Assembly: GCF_000024945.1 (NCBI RefSeq)
Contig: NC_013520.1
Span: 1,761,001 to 1,825,000, forward strand
Origin: Veillonella parvula DSM 2008
Lineage (GTDB): Bacteria; Bacillota; Negativicutes; Veillonellales; Veillonellaceae
Direction of reading: 5' to 3'
DNA length: 64,000 nucleotides
Positions 16,288 to 25,226 of this stretch are shown here, piece after piece. The number at the start of each line of letters is the position of its first letter. The first letter of the stretch is position 1. The position numbers were made by a program, and so were the translations under genes. The notes beneath the pieces were generated by a model. That model was given only the letters and a program-made list of their open reading frames with translations, was not told where the DNA came from and searched no databases.

Positions 16288-17109
16288 TTATCCTTGATTT
16301 TTTGGATCCACTACATCTCGTAAGGAGTCAGACCAAAGATTAAAAATAGATACCACGATTAAGATCGACATACCAGGGAATACCATAAGCCATGGGCTTG
16401 TTTGCAAGTACTGGCGGCCTTCGTTAAGCATAAGGCCCCATTCAGGTGTTGGTGGCTGTGCACCAAAACCAAGGAAGGAAAGCCCTGCCACCTCAATCAT
16501 GATAGCCCCAATATCAAGTGCACCTGTAGTAACAACAAGAGGCATAATATTAGGAATAATATGTCGTCTTAAGATAGTTGCCGTAGACGCCCCCATCATA
16601 ACCGCAGCCGTTACATATTCTTCACCACGTACTTTTAACGTCATAGATCGTACTAGACGAGCATATTTTGCCCAACCTACTACAGATAAAGCCAAAATCG
16701 TATTCACAATGCTACCACCCAAAATACCAGCAATAGCGATGGCCAAAACAACACCTGGGAAGGATAACATAATATCAGCTAGGCGCATGAGGACCATTTC
16801 GACTTTGCCGCCAAAATAGCCTGCTATAGCACCGATGATAGTACCAATGCTTACCATGATAACGACGATGGATACGCCCATGAACAAGGATAATTGAGTA
16901 CCATAAATGATACGAGATAATACATCACGTCCTAATTTATCTGTACCAAACCAATGTTGGCTGCTTGGTGCTTGCAATGCCTGACTCATATTTGAGGTGA
17001 AAGCATCCCCCGGTGCAAGCCAGGGTGCAAAGATAGCGATGAGAACAATGATAATCATCAACCCACTATAGAAAGAGAACAATTTATGTTTTTGAATAAA
17101 TTCTGCCAT
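16288..17109 (-). CDS. ABC transporter permease (NikC/DppC type)
   Basis: 273 residues with about six membrane segments. The N-terminal segment is followed by the FGTDKLGRDVLSRIIYGTQ block diagnostic of DppC/NikC permeases (about residues 54-72), and the ATPase-docking EAA-like loop (EYVTAAVMMGASTATILRRHI) lies near 165-185. It starts at ATG 17109, sharing one base with the stop region of the upstream permease gene. It forms the inner-membrane channel with the NikB-like subunit. Confidence 0.9.
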   Translation of the reverse strand: MAEFIQKHKLFSFYSGLMIIIVLIAIFAPWLAPGDAFTSNMSQALQAPSSQHWFGTDKLGRDVLSRIIYGTQLSLFMGVSIVVIMVSIGTIIGAIAGYFGGKVEMVLMRLADIMLSFPGVVLAIAIAGILGGSIVNTILALSVVGWAKYARLVRSMTLKVRGEEYVTAAVMMGASTATILRRHIIPNIMPLVVTTGALDIGAIMIEVAGLSFLGFGAQPPTPEWGLMLNEGRQYLQTSPWLMVFPGMSILIVVSIFNLWSDSLRDVVDPKNQG

Positions 17110-18047
17110 TATGCTCTCTCCCTTTTCAATCTAGGGTCTAATAAGATATATGATGCATCAACCAATGCGTTAATACACATATATGCTAAAGCAACCCACA
17201 ACACAAAACCTTCAATCAATGGATAATCGCGCATGGTAATAGCATAAATTGCCATATTCCCAAGTCCCGGCCAAGAGAATACCATTTCTACGACTGCCAC
17301 ACCACCTAGTAACCAACCAATAACAACACCAAGAATAGTGATGAGTGGTAACACCGCATTAGGTAAAATATGACCGAATAAAATTTTTATCTCACTAACA
17401 CCGCGAGCACGAGCGCCAATAACATAATCCTTTTGCATTTCCTCAAGGATAACGAGCCGCACTTGACGCATGTATTTAGACCCAACAACAACCGCCAAAG
17501 TAATAGCTGGCAAAATAACACCAGACGCAGTCACGCGAGAGGATGCAATCGGTACAAGGCCTAATTTAAGACCGAAAATGTAAATCAGTACAAGGCCTAA
17601 CCAGAACGTTGGCATAGATACACCTACAAATGATAATGATCTTAATACATAGTCAACCCACTTATTACGATTTAAGGCACTTATGATCCCTGCCGGCAAT
17701 GCGTAAAGCAGTGTAAAGACCAAAGCCGTCCCAGCCAACATCAATGTGCCAGGTAACGCCTCCAACATACGATCTACTACTGGCTTTTTAGCAGAATAAC
17801 TCATCCCTAAATCACCTTGTGCCGCATTGACGACCCAGTTTGCATACTGCACTACAAACGGTTTATCTAACCCAAGCTGAGCTCGAGTTTCATCGATAAG
17901 TTCCTGAGATACGATAGTATCTGCCGTTTCAAGTAGCATCGTTACCGGGTCACCTGGTGCTAAATAGGTGAGACAAAATGTCAAAAATGTAATGCCAAAC
18001 AAGGTAACAATAAATTGCCCCAATTGTTTGACAAAGCGTTTGCCCAT
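17109..18047 (-). CDS. ABC transporter permease (NikB/DppB type)
   Basis: 312 residues with about six membrane segments and the DppB/NikB N-terminal pattern (FLTFCLTYLAPGDP, about 20-33), a C-terminal EAA loop (DYVIGARARGVSEIKILFGH) and the WPGLGNMAIYAI segment. It is the first gene of the operon, started at ATG 18047 after GGAGGCGCC. The transcription start is expected upstream of the B12 riboswitch at 18180-18362, so this gene is the first to be controlled by it. Confidence 0.9.
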   Translation of the reverse strand: MGKRFVKQLGQFIVTLFGITFLTFCLTYLAPGDPVTMLLETADTIVSQELIDETRAQLGLDKPFVVQYANWVVNAAQGDLGMSYSAKKPVVDRMLEALPGTLMLAGTALVFTLLYALPAGIISALNRNKWVDYVLRSLSFVGVSMPTFWLGLVLIYIFGLKLGLVPIASSRVTASGVILPAITLAVVVGSKYMRQVRLVILEEMQKDYVIGARARGVSEIKILFGHILPNAVLPLITILGVVIGWLLGGVAVVEMVFSWPGLGNMAIYAITMRDYPLIEGFVLWVALAYMCINALVDASYILLDPRLKRERA

Positions 18048-18153
18048 AGGCGCCTCCTAAACTCTCTAAACACTAACAACAATTCAAATGACAAACTAAT
18101 GGTACTAGCTTTTTTATATAGCGGTGAAGCTTAAAAGCTAGGGAACGAAAAAA

Positions 18154-18173
18154 GGCTAGTCGCCCGACTAACC
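18154..18173 (-). terminator. Terminator of the cobalamin riboswitch expression platform
   Basis: On the minus strand GGTTAGTCG, GG, GCGACTAGCC forms a GC-rich hairpin followed by seven T residues (complement of 18147-18153). It lies between the aptamer and the nikB-like gene, as expected for B12-dependent premature termination. Confidence 0.85.
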
Positions 18174-18179
18174 TAAATT

Positions 18180-18362
18180 AAGCACGGTATATGCATACCA
18201 TGCCTTTAGAGCAGGCTTTCTGACTCTGATTCATCGCAACATTTCGGCCTTCCCAGTTTCCCAGTGACCCTATAATGAAACCTTGCTCCTCATTACAGCT
18301 ATTTGCATAGTATGGGTTTTTCACCCATTTTCCTCTTTTACGCTCGGTAAATACCGACACTC
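18180..18362 (-). promoter_or_regulatory. Cobalamin (B12) riboswitch upstream of the nik-like operon
   Basis: Minus-strand sequence shows the conserved cobalamin aptamer blocks in order: AGGAAAATGGGTGAAAA, the AGCTGTAATGAGGAG segment (the conserved GC-TG-AA part of the core), GGTCACTGGGAA, CTGGGAAGGCC (B12-box partner), GATGAATC, and AGTCAGAAAGCCTGC, closed by an outer stem. A terminator hairpin with T7 follows at 18154-18173. High cobalamin should therefore switch the operon off. A 60-residue ORF read across this segment is spurious. Confidence 0.93.
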
Positions 18363-18390
18363 ACTAGTTCATTCATTTTTATCGATTATA

Positions 18391-18419
18391 AATATACTAT
18401 ATTAACATTATATTTACAA
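18391..18419 (-). promoter_or_regulatory. Promoter of the riboswitch-nik-like operon
   Basis: Minus strand TTGTAA (complement of 18414-18419), 17-base spacer, TATATT (complement of 18391-18396). The transcription start would fall about 20 bases before the riboswitch. The CsoR-like palindrome begins one base upstream of the -35 word. Confidence 0.6.
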
Positions 18420-18420
18420 T

Positions 18421-18445
18421 ACACATACCCCTTAGGGGTATGTGT
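18421..18445. promoter_or_regulatory. CsoR/RcnR-type palindrome upstream of the nik-like operon
   Basis: ACACATACCCC-TTA-GGGGTATGTGT is a perfect 11-bp inverted repeat. The core ATACCCC..GGGGTAT is the shape of operators of the CsoR/RcnR family. It abuts the -35 element, so a bound regulator could block RNA polymerase. The only other copy noticed here precedes the second binding-protein gene (12717-12734). A CsoR-family gene lies at 26365-26643. The rest of the 728-base gap (18446-18727) is AT-rich without clear features. Confidence 0.6.
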
Positions 18446-18727
18446 ATATCGTGGTTTCTCAATATAATTTTTATACTAATAAAAAATATCAATTAGCGAT
18501 TAAGTTCACAATCCTGTATAAAGTTATATAAATTAACTAATAATAATGATTTTTTACTGTATTAACTGCATACAACTGTATATATATAATTTTATGATAA
18601 TAAGAATAGTATCATAATTTTTTTTATACATAGCAATAAATATATCAATAAACAAAATACTCTTTAAGATATTCCCCATTATACCCTCATCAATTATAAG
18701 TTTAGTTTATTATTAGCAGTATAAAAA

Positions 18728-18754
18728 AGAGGCTGTTACAAGGTAACAGCCTCT
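18728..18754 (-). terminator. Intrinsic terminator after potE-like gene
   Basis: AGAGGCTGTTAC and GTAACAGCCTCT make a 12-bp perfect stem with a 3-nt loop; on the minus strand a run of T follows 22 bases past the stop codon. Confidence 0.9.
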
Positions 18755-18775
18755 AATAAGACGAGATGTATTCAG

Positions 18776-20107
18776 TTAATCAATACTTTGTTGTAAGCGG
18801 TGTGCTCTGCGTGTATCCCACGCTTTACGCAAAACATAAATCACTAAACCTATGCTTACTGCCACTGCGCTACCTACCATAGCATCAAAACCACATGCGT
18901 AGATTGCATATAGACAATAAAGAACGCCTATACCGAACAAGTAATTAGAGCGTTTAATACGACTTTCAGCTACGCCAGCCATACGCATCATTGTAGGTAC
19001 TGCCAAGATGCACAATACATACGGTACTACGTTAGTTACAACCGCTAAGTTTACTAAGATTTCAAATTGCTCACGCAAGGATTCGCTTGCAGTGAATAAA
19101 GTAAGTAATGTTTCAACAGCGAGTAAAATCAATACGCCACGAACAGGAGCATCTTTGCTATTTACACGGGCGAATATTTTAGGGAAGTAACCATGTTCTG
19201 CTGCGCTTTTGAATACACGGGACAATGTGAATTGCCAACAAAGTAAAGCACCAAAGCAAGAAATAACCATAGCGGCCATAACGATGTTCGCAATAGTATC
19301 ATTGAACATGTATACGAATGTCAAACCGAATGGTGCATTAGAATTTAATAAATCAACGTTAGGCACAATACCTGCCATAACGTTTGTGGACAAGATATAA
19401 ACCACTGCCACTGCTAATGTACCCGCCACAGTTGCGATAGGTACGTTTTTCTTTGGATTCTCAACAGCATCAGCATTAGCCGCTGCGGACTCAAATCCTA
19501 GGAAGCCCCATAAAGTTAGGGAAATAGATTGTTTTACCGCATCATAAAGCGGAAGATCATTTGGGTTCCATGCCGCCCAATAAATAGATGGATCAAACCA
19601 ATACCAGCCGATTGTACCGATTAATAAAACCGGAACAATAGAGCCCCAAATAGTCATATTGCTGAGTCGACCTGTGAAACGATTCCCTCTGAAGTTTAGA
19701 ATCGCTGCAAACCACAAGAGCACAATTGTTACCTGACTTGTTTGTGTCGCATTGAGGTCAACACCAAAGAAAGCTGCGCCATAACCTACGGCAGATACCG
19801 CGATGGCGATATTAGCAATGATGAGAGATATGCTGTAAGCATAGCTCGCCATAAAATGTCCAGTTTTACCGAAGCGATGTTCTGCATAACCGCCCATGCC
19901 CCCTTGTTTTTGGGAGAACATACCCGCTTGAGCAAAAATATACGCTAATAAAAGCGCACCCACAGCTGTCACGAGCCAAGATAAAACTGAAATAGTACCA
20001 ACTTGAGCCAAATTAGTTGGTAACATAATGATCCCAGCTCCTAGCATATTGGCTGCTACCATTGTGGTTAGCTGGAATACAGACATTTTTTTAGCGGTGG
20101 TTTTCAT
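18776..20107 (-). CDS. potE: PotE-like putrescine:ornithine antiporter (APC superfamily)
   Basis: 443 residues with about 12 membrane segments, APC superfamily. Family hallmarks include NMLGAGIIMLPTNLAQVGTI near residue 20, the substrate-site LTLWGFLGFESA near 195, and NPKKNVPIAT after it. The sequence closely follows E. coli PotE through most of its length, including the conserved GGMGGYAE segment. It would exchange putrescine for ornithine or export polyamines; related cadaverine/lysine exchange is possible. The ATG follows AAAGGGG. No decarboxylase gene is adjacent, but the arginine synthesis genes argG/argH lie upstream on the same strand, 590 bases away. Confidence 0.85.
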   Translation of the reverse strand: MKTTAKKMSVFQLTTMVAANMLGAGIIMLPTNLAQVGTISVLSWLVTAVGALLLAYIFAQAGMFSQKQGGMGGYAEHRFGKTGHFMASYAYSISLIIANIAIAVSAVGYGAAFFGVDLNATQTSQVTIVLLWFAAILNFRGNRFTGRLSNMTIWGSIVPVLLIGTIGWYWFDPSIYWAAWNPNDLPLYDAVKQSISLTLWGFLGFESAAANADAVENPKKNVPIATVAGTLAVAVVYILSTNVMAGIVPNVDLLNSNAPFGLTFVYMFNDTIANIVMAAMVISCFGALLCWQFTLSRVFKSAAEHGYFPKIFARVNSKDAPVRGVLILLAVETLLTLFTASESLREQFEILVNLAVVTNVVPYVLCILAVPTMMRMAGVAESRIKRSNYLFGIGVLYCLYAIYACGFDAMVGSAVAVSIGLVIYVLRKAWDTRRAHRLQQSID

Positions 20108-20562
20108 GTATCAATCCCCTTTCACTAAGGTGAATTTTTTCTCGTCCATAATTCACTTAAAATATATATACCGCTAAGTAAATTCAGTTCGTGCTGTGAT
20201 GGGCTTGAATGTGAATTTACCGTTTTTATTCTTATTACGAGTTAAATAATAACACCTATGAAACCAAAATAAAAGTACTTTATTGGCGGACAAGGCATAT
20301 TACACGAATTGAATAAATCATAGGTAATTTATCATCAAAATCGAACAGAACTCATTTTAATCGTGGCAAAGTATATTTTTACCCCATTTTATTCTGTGTA
20401 TAGATGTAATTTTTCCTATCTATCACGGTTATAGTGTTCTAGTACAAGACTATTATTCTCTCACAGTCCACTATATATGTACATGTAAATACATCATTTT
20501 AATAGTGGATTATCAATTAGAATTTTGGGCTTTATAGGTATCGTCTAGCTTTTAAATAAAAA

Positions 20563-20629
20563 ATCGATATACATATAAGTATAATGGGCAATATTAGACC
20601 CTTAATGAAATCCTTATATGTATATCGAT
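20563..20629 (-). terminator. Long stem-loop downstream of argH
   Basis: Perfect 17-bp inverted repeat: ATCGATATACATATAAG (20563-20579) and its reverse complement (20613-20629) around a 33-base loop. On the minus strand the second arm runs into TTTTTTATTT, so it probably ends argGH transcription. The stem is unusually long and AT-rich. The rest of the 589-base gap (20108-20562) holds the potE promoter region and short GTAAATTC-type dyads near 20173-20220. Confidence 0.6.
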
Positions 20630-20696
20630 CTTATTTTTCCAGATTTTATTGATAACTATTCTTTATTTTTATCTACTGCTTATTCCGCACTAAGCT

Positions 20697-22124
20697 CTAC
20701 TCTTGTACAGATTCAACGATTGCTTTCCATTCAGCAATTTGCTTTTCCTCAGCAGCGATAATAATTTTACCATTATTACGTTGTCGTTCCACACATTCCG
20801 GAGCCGTACCAGAGTAGTTATTACGACCTGCAACACAAGCTTCGATGGAGATAGCGTCAAGAATATCTGCATCAAAATGGTTGGAAATAGCTTTGAAGTC
20901 CTCTACGGATAGATCAAGGAGTACACAACCTTTTTCGATGCAATGATGCACCGCATTACCTACGATTTCATGGGCTTCACGGAATGGGACACCTTTCTTC
21001 GCAAGATAATCTGCCATATCCGTAGCATTAGAAAAGTCGTCATCAAGGACTGCTTTCATATGAGCCCCATTGACCTTCATACCACGAATCATAGCCGCAT
21101 TAATGGACAATGCGAAGTGTACTGTATCAATAGCATCGAAGATACCTTCTTTATCCTCTTGCATATCCTTGTTGTATGTAAGAGGCAAGCCTTTCAAAGT
21201 TGTTAAAAGGCCTAACAAATGACCATAGGTACGGCCTGTTTTACCACGAACCAGCTCGCAAACGTCAGGATTTTTCTTTTGCGGCATAATACTAGAGCCC
21301 GTGCAGTGAGCATCATCAAGTTCAATAAAATTGAACTCATTGGTAGACCACAAGATCAACTCTTCGCTAAGACGACTCAAGTGCATCATCACTAAAGATG
21401 CAAAGGACAAGAATTCAACTACGTAGTCACGGTCAGATACGGCATCCATGCTATTTTCGTAAATACGGGAGAAACCTAAGAGCTTTTGCGTATACGTTTG
21501 ATCAATGCCGTATGTAGAACCTGCTAACGCACCTGCACCAAGTGGCATGATATCCGCATGTTTGAATACCATCAACAAACGATCAAAGTCTCGTTCTAGC
21601 ATGGAGAAATACGCCATCATATGATGACCAAATAATACAGGTTGAGCACGTTGTAAGTGCGTATAGCCAGGCATGATAACGTCACTATATTTTTCAGCTG
21701 TTTCAATGAGAGCCTTCTGCATATCTACGATGAGTTCACCCATTTCCACAACAGCTTTACGCACGTACATGTGCAAGTCTACTGCGCATTGGTCATTACG
21801 GCTACGGCCGGTATGCAAACGACCACCCGCTTCACCGATGTCATCAGTTAAACGCTTTTCAATATTCATATGAATATCTTCAAGAGCTACAGAAAATGGG
21901 AATTCTCCTTTATCGATTTGCCCTTTAATCTTTGTTAAACCTGCTAAAATTGCATCTCGATCTGCGTCGGAGATAATATTTTGTTTTGCCAGCATAGTCG
22001 CATGCGCCTTGCTACCTGCAATATCTTCGGCGTACATCCGCGCATCAAAAGCGATAGAGGATGTAAAATCCTCTACCGCTTTATCAGTGCCTTTTGTGAA
22101 ACGCCCGCCCCACAATTTAGCCAT
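20697..22124 (-). CDS. argH: Argininosuccinate lyase
   Basis: 475 residues, slightly longer than the usual 460. It splits argininosuccinate into arginine and fumarate, the last step of arginine synthesis. The family signature GSSIMPQKKNP (about 280-290) with the catalytic serine loop is intact, as is the N-terminal LWGGRF and TGRSRNDQ segment near 113. The start ATG at 22124 overlaps the argG stop by one base, showing translational coupling. A short C-terminal extension rich in charged residues accounts for the extra length. Confidence 0.95.
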   Translation of the reverse strand: MAKLWGGRFTKGTDKAVEDFTSSIAFDARMYAEDIAGSKAHATMLAKQNIISDADRDAILAGLTKIKGQIDKGEFPFSVALEDIHMNIEKRLTDDIGEAGGRLHTGRSRNDQCAVDLHMYVRKAVVEMGELIVDMQKALIETAEKYSDVIMPGYTHLQRAQPVLFGHHMMAYFSMLERDFDRLLMVFKHADIMPLGAGALAGSTYGIDQTYTQKLLGFSRIYENSMDAVSDRDYVVEFLSFASLVMMHLSRLSEELILWSTNEFNFIELDDAHCTGSSIMPQKKNPDVCELVRGKTGRTYGHLLGLLTTLKGLPLTYNKDMQEDKEGIFDAIDTVHFALSINAAMIRGMKVNGAHMKAVLDDDFSNATDMADYLAKKGVPFREAHEIVGNAVHHCIEKGCVLLDLSVEDFKAISNHFDADILDAISIEACVAGRNNYSGTAPECVERQRNNGKIIIAAEEKQIAEWKAIVESVQE

Positions 22125-23335
22125 TATTTACCTGCTTTCTCTTTCATCAGTGCATTAATTTTGAGAGGTAAACCGAACAAGTTAATGAAGCCTTCTGCAT
22201 CAGATTGATCGTATACATCATCTTCTTCAAATGTTACGAAATCTTCGCTGTACAAGGAATATGGGGAAGTGCTGCCCGCAGAAATGATATTTCCTTTGTA
22301 CAATTTAAGTTTTACTTCACCAGTTACAGTTTTTTGAGTTTCATCAACAAACGCTTGTAACGCGTTCATCAATGGTGCAAACCACATGCCATCATATACG
22401 AGTTCAGCGTATTTGTTAGCAATGAGTTCTTTGTAGTGGTATGTAGCTCTGTCGAGGCAAAGGTATTCAAGTTCTCTGTGAGCATACATGATGATAGAGC
22501 CACCTGGGTTTTCATAAACACCACGAGATTTCATACCTACCAATCTATTTTCGACGATATCTACAACGCCTACACCATAGTGTGCACCGATTTCGTTGAG
22601 TTTTTCTAATATTTGTAATGGAGTACCTTCTTGACCATCTACAGCTACAGGTACACCTTCTTTGAAGGATACAGTTACATAACCAGCTTCATCTGGAGCT
22701 TGTTCAGGAGTATGTGTTACCAAGTACACATCATCTTTAGGCGCATTTGCTGGATTTTCAAGATCGCCGCCTTCATGGGACAAATGCCATACGTTTTGGT
22801 CCATAGAATATGGGTGAGATTTTGTAGCTACAACTGGAATATCGTGTTTAGCAGCATATTCCATGCAATCTGTTCTAGATTTCAAATCCCATTCTCTCCA
22901 AGGAGCAATGATTTTCATGTTAGGAGCTAATGCTTTGATAGTCAACTCAAAACGAACTTGGTCATTACCTTTACCAGTCGCACCATGAGCGATTGCATCA
23001 GCGCCTTCTTTTTTTGCAATATCTACAAGGATTTTACCGATTAAAGGTCTAGCAAAGGATGTACCTAATAAATATTTACCTTCGTAGATCGCACCAGCTT
23101 TTACTGTAGGCCATACATAATCTTTTACAAACTCTTCCTTAGCGTCAACGATGTACGCTTTAGATGCGCCAGATTTGATTGCTTTTTTCTCAACTGCATC
23201 ATAATCCTCAGGTTGGCCCAAGTCTACACACACAGCAATAACTTCAGCGCCATAATTTTCTTTTAACCAAGGAATGATAACAGAAGTATCTAAGCCACCA
23301 GAATATGCGAGTACTACTTTATTTGCTTTACCCAT
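22124..23335 (-). CDS. argG: Argininosuccinate synthase
   Basis: 403 residues, standard length. It joins citrulline and aspartate with ATP. The N-terminal PP-loop [11 protein letters not shown] (about 8-18), the [13 protein letters not shown] block near 115-125 and the [10 protein letters not shown] region are all present. ATG at 23335 follows AGGTGTTATC, with a possible leader peptide ORF upstream (23369-23434) and a strong promoter at 23456-23484. argG and argH form a two-gene operon ended by the stem-loop 20563-20629. Confidence 0.95.
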   Translation of the reverse strand: MGKANKVVLAYSGGLDTSVIIPWLKENYGAEVIAVCVDLGQPEDYDAVEKKAIKSGASKAYIVDAKEEFVKDYVWPTVKAGAIYEGKYLLGTSFARPLIGKILVDIAKKEGADAIAHGATGKGNDQVRFELTIKALAPNMKIIAPWREWDLKSRTDCMEYAAKHDIPVVATKSHPYSMDQNVWHLSHEGGDLENPANAPKDDVYLVTHTPEQAPDEAGYVTVSFKEGVPVAVDGQEGTPLQILEKLNEIGAHYGVGVVDIVENRLVGMKSRGVYENPGGSIIMYAHRELEYLCLDRATYHYKELIANKYAELVYDGMWFAPLMNALQAFVDETQKTVTGEVKLKLYKGNIISAGSTSPYSLYSEDFVTFEEDDVYDQSDAEGFINLFGLPLKINALMKEKAGK

Positions 23336-23368
23336 GATAACACCTCATAAACCACTATCTATTTAGAC

Positions 23369-23434
23369 TCATATAATCAATACAATATCAGATAATTGTG
23401 AAAGCACCGTGGTATTTTCTATCCCGACAGGCAT
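23369..23434 (-). CDS. Possible 21-residue leader peptide upstream of argG
   Basis: An ATG at 23434 follows AAGGAGAAA, a good ribosome site, and opens a 21-codon frame (starting MPVGIENTTVLSQL) that ends 33 bases before argG. It lies within the expected argG leader. It contains no arginine codon, so it is not a classical arginine attenuator. It may be chance, or control argG by coupled translation. Confidence 0.3.
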   Translation of the reverse strand: MPVGIENTTVLSQLSDIVLII

Positions 23435-23455
23435 TTTCTCCTTCTGACAAAAAAT

Positions 23456-23484
23456 AGTATACACCTGTATAATTATAAATGCAA
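23456..23484 (-). promoter_or_regulatory. argG promoter overlapping a possible ArgR box
   Basis: Minus strand TTGCAT (complement of 23479-23484), 17-base spacer, TATACT (complement of 23456-23461). The stretch TGCATTTATAATTATACA covering the -35 and spacer resembles ARG-box half-sites (TGCATNNNNATNCA-like), so an ArgR-type repressor could act here; the operator call is tentative. Confidence 0.55.
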
Positions 23485-23610
23485 GTATTATTTTTATACA
23501 ATTCAATAATATATTTCGAAACCGAACTAAAAAACATAAAAAGCTTTATCGAGTAATCTAAAATCAGATATAGCTTAATTTCTTACTACGAAATAAATAC
23601 TAACACTATA

Positions 23611-24369
23611 TTAATTTATACGGGTATCCTCATTAGAAATCACATGATATGTTAATTCATTAACTTTACTAAAAGTAAAGTTAACATCTACTTTATTCTT
23701 TGGGACGCAATAAAAATAATCTCTAATATTTATTTCTATTATATTTAGATGTATTTTCTGCCGTTTGATATTTAATACATCATTATCAATGTCAATTCTA
23801 TCAAATTGCTGGATAACTTCATTAAATTCATCAGAATATTCGAAGTCTAACACCTTAATATTCTGAAGAATATTCTCTTTAAGAACAAGAAACACATCAT
23901 TAAAGTAATCATCAAGTTCTGCCAAAAACAAAGTATAACCTAATAAGAAAACAGTATTAACGTACTCAAAGCTTAATAAGGAGTCAAAATCAATTGTAAG
24001 ACTTTCTGCTTCTTTATTCACCACCTCAAATAAATTAAAAGAATCAAAGCAAGCGCGATATACTGGACTGAGCAACAAAGCTTTGCACTCAAAATCTATA
24101 CTATTTATAGTATCCACTAATAATGTAGTCGGAATTACACCTCCAACCCACGACTCAACATCCTCTAGTGCCATACCTTGAAATATAATTTCCTTAAGTT
24201 CAGATGATAAACTCATTTCATCGATTAGTTCTAACATATCCATCCTATAAAATAATGACTCTAATATATTTAAGTTAATACAATTATATCTATAGGCTTG
24301 AATTGTTCCTAATGCAATCATTAAAAAGTAAAATTCAATATTTCGTTTCCCGTTAATAGTTATTTTCAT
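23611..24369 (-). CDS. Unknown protein with DUF3969-like N-terminal region
   Basis: 252 residues from the ATG at 24369. A TTG at 24405 would overlap the upstream stop but lacks a good ribosome site, while the ATG has GTGGGAA 9 bases upstream. The first 90 residues follow the pattern of DUF3969 (an alpha-helical segment around LGTIQAYRYNCI, then a GMALEDVESW-like motif). The remaining 160 residues are unrecognised, rich in Asp, Glu, Asn and Ile. The base composition is clearly more AT-rich than the neighbours, suggesting acquisition. It is co-transcribed with the upstream gene 24402-25103. Confidence 0.6.
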   Translation of the reverse strand: MKITINGKRNIEFYFLMIALGTIQAYRYNCINLNILESLFYRMDMLELIDEMSLSSELKEIIFQGMALEDVESWVGGVIPTTLLVDTINSIDFECKALLLSPVYRACFDSFNLFEVVNKEAESLTIDFDSLLSFEYVNTVFLLGYTLFLAELDDYFNDVFLVLKENILQNIKVLDFEYSDEFNEVIQQFDRIDIDNDVLNIKRQKIHLNIIEINIRDYFYCVPKNKVDVNFTFSKVNELTYHVISNEDTRIN

Positions 24370-24401
24370 AGTTTTTAATTCCCACGATAGGTTATGTGCA
24401 T

Positions 24402-25103
24402 TCAAACAATATCAATAGGTGAAAACTGGTAATCTAAAGCTACCTTATAATCTGTAGTTGTATTTATTGATGCTTTTAAAGTATTAACTATTAAAGACTG
24501 AATTTCACCTATAACCGAGTAAAGCTCATTTTGAGCTTCATTAATAATCGCTTCAATACGAACATCTAAATCATAAGACCTAGAAATTCTATAATCACCT
24601 GTACTATAGTCTACATTGCTAAATAGCTTTAATATATTCATCTCAGATATCGCTATATCGAAGGCATTTATAGTATTTAAAATATTATTTTTATCTATTT
24701 CATTTACACCTATAACGGTCTCATTTTGAATATGTGGGATTGAATCCACAATGCATTGCTCTCTAACAGCAACTCGCAAAGACTCATCATTCATTATTTG
24801 TTCTCTATCTAACGCTTTGTTCCAAAAGCAATGTCTAATGTCCATACAATTATGTTCATCATCGTAATAAACTATCCAGTTTTCTATTTTATTAGCATCA
24901 GCCTGTTCAATATAAAAAATTTCACGAGCATAGGACTCAACATCATGAACCTCAGATTTATAGTCTAATCCTCCGGGTCCCCTCAAATAATAAGATATAA
25001 AATTCTCAAGTCTAAGCATGGCAAACTTAATAATAGGTTTTGCTCCTATATAAATAGAGGAAAAATTACCTTGCTCATACTGTTTTAGTACAACATTATC
25101 CAA
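24402..25103 (-). CDS. Unknown cytoplasmic protein, partner of the DUF3969-like gene
   Basis: 233 residues with no signal peptide or membrane segment and no recognised family. It is acidic and Asn/Ile-rich, AT-rich at the DNA level like its neighbour. The ATG at 25103 follows TAGGAGATTG. It overlaps or abuts the DUF3969-like gene downstream, so the two form a small operon inserted between argG and the transglycosylase gene. Such paired orphan genes are often toxin-immunity or defence accessories, but nothing in this sequence proves that. Confidence 0.55.
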   Translation of the reverse strand: MDNVVLKQYEQGNFSSIYIGAKPIIKFAMLRLENFISYYLRGPGGLDYKSEVHDVESYAREIFYIEQADANKIENWIVYYDDEHNCMDIRHCFWNKALDREQIMNDESLRVAVREQCIVDSIPHIQNETVIGVNEIDKNNILNTINAFDIAISEMNILKLFSNVDYSTGDYRISRSYDLDVRIEAIINEAQNELYSVIGEIQSLIVNTLKASINTTTDYKVALDYQFSPIDIV

Positions 25104-25169
25104 TACACAATCTCCTAACAGTAAAACACTTGTGAAAGTTTATTATTGATATCACTAATGTAACAAAAA

Positions 25170-25207
25170 AATCCTTGTTAGCCAATTTAATTTAACTAAC
25201 AAGGATT
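25170..25207 (-). terminator. Intrinsic terminator after the transglycosylase gene
   Basis: AATCCTTGTTAG and CTAACAAGGATT pair over 12 bp around a 14-nt loop; on the minus strand a T7 run follows. Confidence 0.88.
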
Positions 25208-25226
25208 TGCTTCTTATATATATTTT

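Noticed and set aside
18178-18360. 60-codon ORF on the minus strand
   Set aside because: It lies wholly inside the cobalamin riboswitch aptamer; the conserved RNA blocks explain the sequence.
23336-23480. T-box-like word (TACCACGGTGC) in the argG leader
   Set aside because: It lacks the full T-box antiterminator sequence and there is no terminator before argG.
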